From Opitutales bacterium (lineage in GTDB: Bacteria; Verrucomicrobiota; Verrucomicrobiia; Opitutales; UBA953), in contig JAFSAO010000009.1 in the NCBI GenBank assembly GCA_017440935.1, positions 1 to 57,816 of the forward strand: a DNA stretch of 57,816 nt. The letters run 5' to 3'. Below, piece after piece: positions 51,048-57,816 of this stretch. A model generated the notes under the pieces. It was given only the letters and a program-made list of their open reading frames with translations, ran no database searches and was not told where the DNA came from. Within the stretch, counting starts at the first letter, position 1. Every line of letters starts with the position of its first letter. The translations under genes were made by a program, and so were the position numbers.

Positions 51048-51590
51048 TTAGCGTGTGCGAATTTCGCGACGGTAAATGCGTGCGATGTTTTGTGCGAGAT
51101 CGAGCATAGTTCTTCCGTCCGTGAGCACGCCGACGCCTGCGTGTAAGTAGTCTTTTTCCCGCACGGCGAGTAATTCGCGAATTTTTGCGATGGGATCTTC
51201 CGTTTGCAAAAGCGGTCGGTTTCCGTTGCGCGTGCGCGCATAAATCGTTTCCGGTGAGGCAAAAAGCGTGATGACCACACCGCGGGAACGCAGTTTTTCC
51301 CGCATTCCGGGAGAGGTCAAAATCCCGCCTCCGGTCGCTATAATTGTGCCGGATTCCGGTAGCCATTCGTCAACGCAACGGCATTCCAAATTCCGGAAAA
51401 AGGCTTCTCCGTCTTCCGCGAAAATATCTTTGATTTTTCGGTGCGTGCGGCGTTCGATTTCCCTGTCCGTGTCTAAAAAAGGGCGGCGCCACAAGTGCGC
51501 GAGCAGGCGACCGACGGAGGATTTTCCCGTCCCCATGAAGCCCGTTAAAATCAGATTGGGCTGCGCTGTCGCTGTCTTATTTTCTCGCAT
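51048..51590 (-). CDS. aroK: shikimate kinase
   Basis: 180 aa from ATG 51590 (MRENKTATAQPNLILTGFMGTGKSS). The open frame extends 75 nt further into repeat element B, but that part has no family support. It has Walker A GFMGTGKSS (17-25), DTDREIERRTHRKIKDIFAEDGEAFFRNLE for shikimate binding, IATGGGIL, and the lid NRPLL. It phosphorylates shikimate in the aromatic pathway. It is followed closely by the KamA-like gene. Confidence 0.94.
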   Translation of the reverse strand: MRENKTATAQPNLILTGFMGTGKSSVGRLLAHLWRRPFLDTDREIERRTHRKIKDIFAEDGEAFFRNLECRCVDEWLPESGTIIATGGGILTSPGMREKLRSRGVVITLFASPETIYARTRNGNRPLLQTEDPIAKIRELLAVREKDYLHAGVGVLTDGRTMLDLAQNIARIYRREIRTR

Positions 51591-51628
51591 CAAGCCAATT
51601 AAACGCGTTCCCGTGTTTTCCCGCAAAT

Positions 51629-51888
51629 TGAAATTTAGCGAAGCGTTGGCTTCGCTAAATTTCAATCAATTGCGAATCCCGAATTTCGAATCCCGAATGA
51701 TTACCAAGGATGGAAAAAGGAATGTATGGCTACGAGTGATTCTCGGGATTGCGAACAAGAGTTGAAGTTATTTCCCGCCACGACGAAGACCGGAAGGTCT
51801 TCGTTCCCAATTTTTGACGGCACTTCATTCGCAATTCGGAATTTGAAATTCGAGATTAATTGAAATTTGCCTGAGGCAAATTTCAATT
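51629..51888 (+). repeat. intergenic repeat element, copy B (260 bp)
   Basis: About 95% identical to 26066-26311 with one ~14-bp insertion near its start. It has the same two terminal palindromes and lies in the same orientation. Its end lies 37 bp before the M20 dipeptidase start. The following GCGGGAACGCGGCGTAGATTT is shared with the hemN leader (42134-42155). Confidence 0.85.
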
Positions 51889-51925
51889 TGTCGTGCGCGG
51901 GAACGCGGCGTAGATTTGTTCCCGT

Positions 51926-53302
51926 ATGAACATCGTTGAAGTCGTTAAGGAATACGTCAAATACCCGAGCATTTCTGCCGATCCCGCGTTTGCGGACGGC
52001 GTGAAGGGAACTTATGAATTTCTCTCAAATCTCCTGAAAAAAGCGGGAGCCGTTCCGGAAATCGTGCCGACTCGCGGGAATCCGGTCGTTGTCGGGCGTT
52101 TTAACGCGGATCGGAAAGATTTGCCGCACATCGTGATTTACGGGCATTACGACGTGCAGCCTGTGGACCCGCTCGAACTTTGGGAAACGCCGCCGTTTGA
52201 GGCGACCGAGCGCGACGGAAAAATCTTCGGGCGCGGCACGGCGGACAACAAAGGTCCGCACGCCGTTTCCGTGGTCGCGTTGGCGAATCTTCTCGCGCGG
52301 CGCCCGGATTTGCCGTTGCGCGTAACGTTTGTTTTTGAAGGAGAGGAAGAAATCGGCAGCACGCATTTTCGCGAATTTCTCGACGCGCATGCGGCGGAGC
52401 TTTCCGAAGGCGATTTCGTGTTGCTTTCGGACACGTCCAGCCCGAGCGAAAACGAAATTGCGATTACCATCGGTTTGCGCGGCATGATGGGGCTTGAGGT
52501 CAACGTTGAAGGACCGAACAGCGATTTGCACAGCGGGCTACACGGCGGCGCGGTGATGAATCCGCTTCAGGCGCTGATGGAAGTTTGCGCGTCGTTGCAC
52601 AACGCGGACGGCACGGTAAACGTTCCCGGATTTTACGACGGAGTGCAGGAGCCTGCGGCGTGGGAACGCGAGGAGTTTTCTCGGTTCCCGCAGAGTGAGG
52701 AGGATTACAAAAAATTTCTCGACGTGGACGCTCTATATAACATTCCCGGATACAATCCGCTTGAGTGCGCGCGCTTTATGCCGACTTTGGAATTTAACGG
52801 CGTGGGCGGCGGTTATCAGGGCTCCGGCTCGAAAACGATCGTTCCCGCGAAAGCATTTGCGAAAATTACGTGCCGCCTCGTTCCCGGGCAGGATCCCGCC
52901 GATATTCGCGAAAAGGTTTCGGCGGCGATTTTGTCGCGAATGCCGGCGGGCGTTCGCGTGAAACTTACGCCGATGCAGGGCAATCCCGCGTATTTTGTGT
53001 GTCCGCCGAATCGCCCGAATACTCCGGCGGACATGAATCCGGCGCTTGCCCGTGCGTTTGAAGCGGCGGAAAAAATTATCACGGAGAAATTCGGAAACGC
53101 GCCGATTTACACGCGCGAGGGCGGGTCTATCGGCATCATTGAGGATTTTCGCCGCGTTACGGGAATGGATTCGCTCATGATCGGATTTTTTACGGCGGAT
53201 TCGCGTATTCACGCGCCGAACGAAAACGCGGATATTTCGATGCTCGAAAAAGGTGTTGCCACCTACGAAGCGATTTTTGAGTCCTGTGCGGGAACGAGAT
53301 AA
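51926..53302 (+). CDS. M20-family dipeptidase
   Basis: 458 aa. Metal ligands are in GHYDVQP (His74, Asp76), FGRGTADNKG (Asp107) and FEGEEEIGS (catalytic and metal glutamates near 137-139), with a late His in DSRIHAPNEN. The dimerisation domain starts with LRGMMGLEVNVEGPNSDLHSG. The sequence is of the carnosinase/PepV-like M20 group that cleaves dipeptides or small peptides in the cytoplasm. No signal peptide. It is preceded by repeat element B. Confidence 0.93.
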   Translation: MNIVEVVKEYVKYPSISADPAFADGVKGTYEFLSNLLKKAGAVPEIVPTRGNPVVVGRFNADRKDLPHIVIYGHYDVQPVDPLELWETPPFEATERDGKIFGRGTADNKGPHAVSVVALANLLARRPDLPLRVTFVFEGEEEIGSTHFREFLDAHAAELSEGDFVLLSDTSSPSENEIAITIGLRGMMGLEVNVEGPNSDLHSGLHGGAVMNPLQALMEVCASLHNADGTVNVPGFYDGVQEPAAWEREEFSRFPQSEEDYKKFLDVDALYNIPGYNPLECARFMPTLEFNGVGGGYQGSGSKTIVPAKAFAKITCRLVPGQDPADIREKVSAAILSRMPAGVRVKLTPMQGNPAYFVCPPNRPNTPADMNPALARAFEAAEKIITEKFGNAPIYTREGGSIGIIEDFRRVTGMDSLMIGFFTADSRIHAPNENADISMLEKGVATYEAIFESCAGTR

Positions 53303-53319
53303 AAATTGATAACGGATAG

Positions 53320-53393
53320 TTGATAGTGGATAATGATTTCCGTCGTTCTTGCCTAAGGCAAAAAACTTAGCACGGAAACTATCCACTATCAAT
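53320..53393. repeat. long imperfect hairpin between dipeptidase and WPFY lipoprotein genes
   Basis: TTGATAGTGGATAATGATTT and facing AAACTATCCACTATCAAT form arms of about 20 bp with a central small hairpin GCCTAAGGC. No T-tract, so it is more likely a repeat element than a terminator. Confidence 0.55.
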
Positions 53394-53416
53394 TCCCTCC
53401 GAGCCTCAACTATTCT

Positions 53417-55834
53417 ATGCGCCCCTCCCACCCAACCTCATTCTCCGTCTCCGTGCTCGCAGCGTTTGCGGCGGGAACGCTTCTGCTCGGCGGCTGTATT
53501 TCCAGCAAACGCATGACGGATATTTCGCCGCTGGGGGAAAAGGACGAGCCGAAAATGTCCGAAAAGCGCGTCAACGCGTGGCCGTTTTATTATGCGACGG
53601 GAGCGGGCGGCGTTTCCGTGCTTTGGCCGTTTTTGGATTTTGACGACAACGGCTGGGCGTTTCGTCCGTTTTATGTCAGGGACGGCGACGAGTATTCTGC
53701 GCTTTGGCCGCTTTCCGGGTGGGATCCCCGCGGCGGCTGGGCGCTGACTTCGTATTGGGAGGAACGGCATTGCGGAGCGTTCCCGCTGTTTCACCTTTCA
53801 AAAACTGACCGTCCTTCCGGATTCAATTACATTATTCCGTTTTGGTGGCGAAATGATTGGGAAGACTGGGGTTTGTTCCCGCTCGGCGGCATCGGAAACG
53901 GCTACGGCGATTGGCGTTTCCTGAATTTTTATTACCGCAACACGGAAACGTATTCGCATTGGAATTTTTGGCCACTCTTGCTCCGGGAATCGCGCACGGA
54001 AAAAGGCACAAGCGAACCTTACGAAATTGATTGGCGCTTGCTCTACGGTTTGCTCGGCGGCTACCAAAAAGAAAAAGACGAAGAATACTCGTGGCTGTTC
54101 CCGCTGTATTACGATTGGGAAAATGCAAAGCGCGGTGATTACTGCACTTGGGTTTTTCCGACGTTTTTCCGAACCACGGAAAACGGGGAATTCGTCAACA
54201 CGCTTTTGCCGCTTTACTACTACACCGGGCGCGGGAACGATTACGCGTTTGTCACGCCGCTCGGCTGGCATTCGGAACGCGGCGATTCCGAGACGACCGC
54301 CGTGCTTCCGCTTTATTACTACAATAAGCGCGGGAACGGGAATTATGTTTTCGCGACACCGCTCGGCGGCTGGGGAAAATTTTCCGACGGCGGGCATTTG
54401 CGCTACGCGCTCGGTCCGCTCTACATCGACTACGCGTCGCCGGAAGACGATTACGAGTTCAATTCCGTGCTTTGGCCGCTTTACATGCAGTCGCGGCGCG
54501 GAAACGAGAAATCGACTTACCTTTTCCCGTTCGGACACCACTGGACAAACGGCGAGGAAACGCGGCGCGGATTCCTGCTCGGCTTGGGCGCAACGCGTTC
54601 CCGCGACGACAAAACCTCGTGGGCGCTTTGGCCGTTTTACGGTTCCCGCAACGATTTTCACAACGCCGATTTCCGTTACTTTTTCACGCTCGCCGGCTCT
54701 AAGCAAAACAGCGACTGCACGCGGAGCTCCAACTGGCTTTTTCCGCTTTATCACTACATCGACAACGGGAAAGATGACTACGCATTTTACGGATTGTGCT
54801 ATCTTTTCGGTTTGGAAAATTCGTTTCGGAACTACGCACACTCAAAATTCTATCGCGATACCGCGCGCAAATTCGAAAATTATCTCTTCCCGTTTTACTT
54901 TTACGAATCGTGGACGAAGTGCGACTTGGGCGGCTTTCCCGTGGCGGACGAGCCGTATCGAAGCGAATTCGATATTCCGCTGATTTACGGCTTTGACGCG
55001 CGGGAACGCGCCGGGGCGCGGAGAAAATCACGGAATCACTGGGCGCTGATGTATCTTTTCAATTTCCGGGAATCCGATTATGCGTCTATTCCGACAATGC
55101 TGGAGTATTCCGCGCAGGCGCTGGAAAATCTCTCGTATTCCCGCTACATCAACACATTTTGGGAAACGCGCAACTTCCGGATTTGGAAAGACGGAGCACT
55201 GACTCCGCGGGAACAGCAAATCGTTTGGTCTGCAAAATATTATTGTTACGACACGGATTGTTTGATCGACACGCTTGCATTTCCCGGAGACAGAAGTTGG
55301 GAAAAATCCCACGGGAACATCGACTTAGCCGAAGAAATTTTTGCCGAAGGCGAATTGGAAAAAATCGGCTGGGATGAACGGCAAAAAAAATACGAAGCTT
55401 TTTACCGCCGCGAGTTGCCGAAAATTTTGCGGAGAAAAGGCATCGAAATTGCCGACAACGCAGACAAAGACGCAATGACGCGCGCCGTGCTTCAACTCGT
55501 TGCCGAAAATACGGAAATCCTTACGGAAAAGGAATTTCAGTTCTGGCCGTTTTACGAATCGACGGAAGATTCCGACGGCAACTTTGAAAAAGAATTTCTC
55601 TGGGGCGTGTGGTATTCGCGCGGGAACGCGGAAGCGTCGAAAACGAGTTGCCTGAAATATCTTTACCGCCGTGAATCCACGGCGGAAGGCACGAAGCTCG
55701 ACGTGTTTCCGTTCATCAGCGTCGATACGGGCAAGCGCGGCGCGTTTTCCTTCCTCGGAAACTTTTTCAAAATCGTCAACGACGACGAAGCCGGCTGGAG
55801 CGGAAATTTCCTTTTTATCCCGTGGGGAAATTGA
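53417..55834 (+). CDS. large lipoprotein with tandem 'WPFY/FPLYY' repeats, unknown function
   Basis: 805 aa. The signal peptide ends in a lipobox (LLLGGC, about residue 27). From about 50 to 560 the chain is an array of short units of about 20-35 residues, each containing a (L/V)(W/F)P(L/F)(Y/F)YY core, e.g. VLWPFLDF, LLPLYYYTGRG, VLPLYYYNKRGNG and VLWPLYMQSRRGNE. They are aromatic-rich, likely beta-strand repeats. The C-terminal ~230 residues contain charged helices, then again WPFYEST and FLFIPWGN. No known family is recalled. Surface anchoring or an outer-membrane barrel-like fold are possibilities. Confidence 0.75.
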   Translation: MRPSHPTSFSVSVLAAFAAGTLLLGGCISSKRMTDISPLGEKDEPKMSEKRVNAWPFYYATGAGGVSVLWPFLDFDDNGWAFRPFYVRDGDEYSALWPLSGWDPRGGWALTSYWEERHCGAFPLFHLSKTDRPSGFNYIIPFWWRNDWEDWGLFPLGGIGNGYGDWRFLNFYYRNTETYSHWNFWPLLLRESRTEKGTSEPYEIDWRLLYGLLGGYQKEKDEEYSWLFPLYYDWENAKRGDYCTWVFPTFFRTTENGEFVNTLLPLYYYTGRGNDYAFVTPLGWHSERGDSETTAVLPLYYYNKRGNGNYVFATPLGGWGKFSDGGHLRYALGPLYIDYASPEDDYEFNSVLWPLYMQSRRGNEKSTYLFPFGHHWTNGEETRRGFLLGLGATRSRDDKTSWALWPFYGSRNDFHNADFRYFFTLAGSKQNSDCTRSSNWLFPLYHYIDNGKDDYAFYGLCYLFGLENSFRNYAHSKFYRDTARKFENYLFPFYFYESWTKCDLGGFPVADEPYRSEFDIPLIYGFDARERAGARRKSRNHWALMYLFNFRESDYASIPTMLEYSAQALENLSYSRYINTFWETRNFRIWKDGALTPREQQIVWSAKYYCYDTDCLIDTLAFPGDRSWEKSHGNIDLAEEIFAEGELEKIGWDERQKKYEAFYRRELPKILRRKGIEIADNADKDAMTRAVLQLVAENTEILTEKEFQFWPFYESTEDSDGNFEKEFLWGVWYSRGNAEASKTSCLKYLYRRESTAEGTKLDVFPFISVDTGKRGAFSFLGNFFKIVNDDEAGWSGNFLFIPWGN

Positions 55835-56098
55835 AAGGTTAGGAGTGTGAAAACGGGAGAAGCGACACTCCTGTCGCTTCCGTATGACAAACAAATTTTT
55901 CCAAACCGCAAATTCTCACAAATTAACGCAAATTTTCTCCGGGAGAAGCGATATCTATATCTTGCCCTTTAATTCGGGATTCGGGATTTGAAATTCTTAA
56001 TTGGCGGGCTGCGCACGTCCTTAAAGCTCGACAAGGACGGCGGGAACGGAGAAAATCTCTACGATATTTATTTGAACTATTATTTCGTTTAGAACTTT
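55835..56098 (+). other. intergenic gap with hairpin and repeat scrap before oadA
   Basis: 264 bp. AAGCGACA, CTCC, TGTCGCTT (about 55859-55880) makes an 8-bp hairpin without a T-tract. At 55967-56000 a GGGATTCGGGATTTGAAATTC scrap resembles the dispersed repeat. No ORF is supported. Confidence 0.45.
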
Positions 56099-57589
56099 AT
56101 GAAACCGGTAGTATTCAACAGTACACTCCTCCGCGACGCGCACCAGTCGCTCGCGGCAACGCGCATGAGCACGGCGCAAATGCTTCCCATTTTGGACAAG
56201 CTCGACGCCGTCGGCTACGGTCGCCTCGAAACATGGGGCGGCGCTTCCATCGACGCCGGATTGCGCTTCCTTAAAGAATTTCCGTTCAAACGCCTCGACG
56301 CGATTCGCGCGAAGACGAAAACTCCGCACATGATGCTTATGCGCGGGCAAAACATCGTCGCCTACAATCAGTCGCCGGACGACGTTGTTTCCGCGTTCGC
56401 CACCCAGGCTGTCAAGCACGGCATGAACACGATTCGTATCTTCGATGCGCTCAACGACCCGCGCAACATGAAGACGGCAATCGAAGCGACGAAAAAAGCC
56501 GGCGGCGAAGCGCAGGGCACGATTTGCTATACGAACAGCCCGGTGCACACGGTTGAAGGCTTTATCAAGCTCGGTTGCACGCTCGCCGATATGGGCGTGA
56601 ACAGCATCTGCCTCAAAGACATGGCGGGGCTCGTTTCGCCGCGCGCGGCGTATGACATCATCAAGGGCTTGAAGGACAATGTGAAGGTTCCCGTTTGGTT
56701 CCACACGCACGAAACGACGGGGCTCGGTGCTTCGTCCTACCTCGCGGCAATCGACGCGGGCGTGGACGCGGTTGACGTTGCGATTCGCCCGTTCTCCGAC
56801 GGCACGGCGCACCCGGACCACACGCGTATGATGGCGCTTCTCAAAGGTCACCCGCGTTGCCCGAACTACGATGCGAAGCTCATCGAAGAAATTTCCGAAT
56901 ACGAAAAGGGCATCTACGAAGAACTTTCCAAGTTCACGAGCCACAAGAACGAAGTCGTCAATATCGACGCGCTTCGCTACGAAGTTCCGGGCGGGATGCT
57001 TTCGAACTTCCGCAACCAGCTCAAGGAGCTCAAAATGGAAGACAAGTTTGAGGAAGTTTGCGCGGAAATTCCGTATATTCGCGAAAAACTCGGTTGGATT
57101 CCGCTCGTTACGCCGACTTCGCAAATCGTCGGCACGCAGGCGGCGATGAACGTCAAGTTCGGTCGTTGGAAACAGTTTATTCCGGGCGCGATGGATATTG
57201 CTCTCGGCTACTTCGGGCAAACGCCGGCTCCGGTCGATCCCGAAATCCAAAAACTCGCCGCAGAACGCACGAAGAAAGATCCGATTTCCTGCCGTCCGGC
57301 GGACTTGCTCAAGCCGCGTATGGACGATCTCCGCAAGGAATTGAAAGAAAACAATCTCCCGACGGACGACGAACACTGCGTCATTTACGCGATGTTCCCG
57401 CAGCAGGTGAAAGAACTTTACTTCCCGCCGAAAGAAGAACCGAAGCCGGCTCCGGCACCTGCGCCCGTTACCGCGCCCGCCGCGATTCCGTCGATTTCCG
57501 CGCGTGCAAGCCTCGCCGGAAACGTCACGAATCTTTCGATGACGGTCAACGGCACGGCGCACACCGTTACGGTCGAAGAAATCGCCTAA
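56099..57589 (+). CDS. oxaloacetate decarboxylase alpha / pyruvate carboxylase subunit B-like carboxyltransferase, no biotinyl domain
   Basis: 496 aa. The carboxyltransferase barrel is clear: NSTLLRDAHQSL, ETWGGASIDAGLRFL, MLMRGQNIVAY, FDALND, CLKDMAGL (carboxylated Lys motif) and WFHTHETTGLG (metal His pair). The post-barrel domain follows (SNFRNQLKELKM...RKLGWIPLVTPTSQIVGTQA). After about 440 comes a Pro-Ala linker and then only 'LSMTVNGTAHTVTVEEIA': the ~70-residue biotin domain with AMKM that normally ends OadA is absent. The biotin carrier must be a separate protein. The likely role is interconversion of pyruvate and oxaloacetate. Confidence 0.9.
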   Translation: MKPVVFNSTLLRDAHQSLAATRMSTAQMLPILDKLDAVGYGRLETWGGASIDAGLRFLKEFPFKRLDAIRAKTKTPHMMLMRGQNIVAYNQSPDDVVSAFATQAVKHGMNTIRIFDALNDPRNMKTAIEATKKAGGEAQGTICYTNSPVHTVEGFIKLGCTLADMGVNSICLKDMAGLVSPRAAYDIIKGLKDNVKVPVWFHTHETTGLGASSYLAAIDAGVDAVDVAIRPFSDGTAHPDHTRMMALLKGHPRCPNYDAKLIEEISEYEKGIYEELSKFTSHKNEVVNIDALRYEVPGGMLSNFRNQLKELKMEDKFEEVCAEIPYIREKLGWIPLVTPTSQIVGTQAAMNVKFGRWKQFIPGAMDIALGYFGQTPAPVDPEIQKLAAERTKKDPISCRPADLLKPRMDDLRKELKENNLPTDDEHCVIYAMFPQQVKELYFPPKEEPKPAPAPAPVTAPAAIPSISARASLAGNVTNLSMTVNGTAHTVTVEEIA

Positions 57590-57610
57590 TCTGCGAATTT
57601 CCTTCTAAAC

Positions 57611-57651
57611 AAAAACGTTCCCGTAGGATTTTTCCCACGGGAACGTTTTGG
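57611..57651 (+). terminator. intrinsic terminator of the oadA-like gene
   Basis: AAAACGTTCCCGTAGG and CCACGGGAACGTTTT form a 14-bp imperfect stem, followed by a short T-rich stretch. Again an inverted pair of the interspersed motif. Confidence 0.88.
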
Positions 57652-57816
57652 TTTTTGCTGAGGAGGTCAAGCCAAGAATTATAAATTTTTGTTTATAAAG
57701 GGGGAGGGGATTCTAAACGAAATTTTATAATTCGTTAGTTGCGTTTTGATTTGGGAGGGGTTGACATATAAATCAAGAGCGCGGGGCGATCGGGTTTGGT
57801 TGCTTTGGACGAGAGA
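57652..57816. other. window end, no gene seen
   Basis: 165 bp of mixed composition with no motif copy and no supported ORF. TTGACA at about 57760 could be a -35 box, but no -10 at the right distance is visible. Probably the leader of a gene beyond the window. Confidence 0.35.

Noticed and set aside
51591..51665. N-terminal extension of aroK into repeat B
   Set aside because: The residues (KFSEANASLNFN) are translated repeat; shikimate kinases start near MRENK.
56021..57562. Long minus-strand ORF (513 aa) opposite the oadA-like gene
   Set aside because: Antisense shadow of a conserved enzyme.
1..57816. CRISPR arrays
   Set aside because: No regularly spaced direct repeats with unique spacers were found; the dispersed CGGGAACG motif is irregular in spacing and orientation.

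Overview
This 57.8 kb window comes from a bacterial chromosome. The gene content suggests a strictly fermentative, probably gut-associated Gram-negative anaerobe. It has pyruvate formate-lyase with a glycyl-radical site, an oxygen-independent coproporphyrinogen oxidase, an oxygen-sensitive class I fumarase, an oxaloacetate/pyruvate carboxyltransferase subunit, an alpha-L-fucosidase, a GH16 beta-glucanase and an outer-membrane porin. Most start codons have no clear Shine-Dalgarno sequence. With the fused SecDF and the lipoproteins, this fits Verrucomicrobiota (Opitutae-like gut lineages), but the assignment is an inference and is not proved by any marker here.

Layout. 1-6580: a tight + strand cluster of nine small, mostly unrecognised envelope genes around an ABC-2 exporter, with two paralogous secreted proteins. 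6819-10149: yajC and fused secDF. 10221-10694: a YfcE-type phosphoesterase. 10734-13597: a complete IS1595-family element with 21/26-matching inverted repeats and a perfect 8-bp target duplication, carrying passenger genes that include an adenine methyltransferase whose reading frame is broken at a C14 tract. 13612-15280: dnaX with an A10 slippery run and an out-of-frame tau tail. 15423-26023: a U32 protein, fucosidase, pncC, a HAD-DciA fusion, a DUF374 acyltransferase, GH16, yicC and nadA. 26348-28060: class I fumarase. 28277-38001: a defence island with a Fic protein, a HEPN-like protein, a serine recombinase beside an invertible type IIG restriction-modification gene with a silent specificity cassette, a 45-aa small protein, and an RloA/RloB-like pair. 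38051-57589: housekeeping and metabolism (uvrA, an RNA pseudouridine synthase, hemN, a porin, grpE-dnaJ, tRNA-Asp, a thioesterase, pflB, aroK-kamA, an M20 dipeptidase, a large WPFY-repeat lipoprotein and an oadA-like gene).

Three signals stand out. (1) The type IIG gene (31977-35663, minus) and a headless second copy of its 3' third (31050-31952, plus) lie tail to tail between inverted repeats, next to a serine recombinase. Inversion would exchange the target-recognition domain in frame. (2) The IS-borne GIY-YIG/EcoRI-type methyltransferase is likely switched by the C14 tract, so two independent DNA-methylation switches occur within 25 kb. (3) The 8-mer CGGGAACG/CGTTCCCG occurs about 140 times (my count by eye; about 2 expected by chance), in both orientations and in coding and intergenic DNA. 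It also forms the stems of many intrinsic terminators, which is the signature of DNA-uptake sequences in Pasteurellaceae and Neisseriaceae.

Smaller points of interest: a 250-bp intergenic element with palindromic ends found twice at the same distance upstream of genes, a fragment of it embedded in frame in the U32 protein, a 26-bp palindromic operator before fic, and a carboxyltransferase subunit lacking the biotinyl domain.
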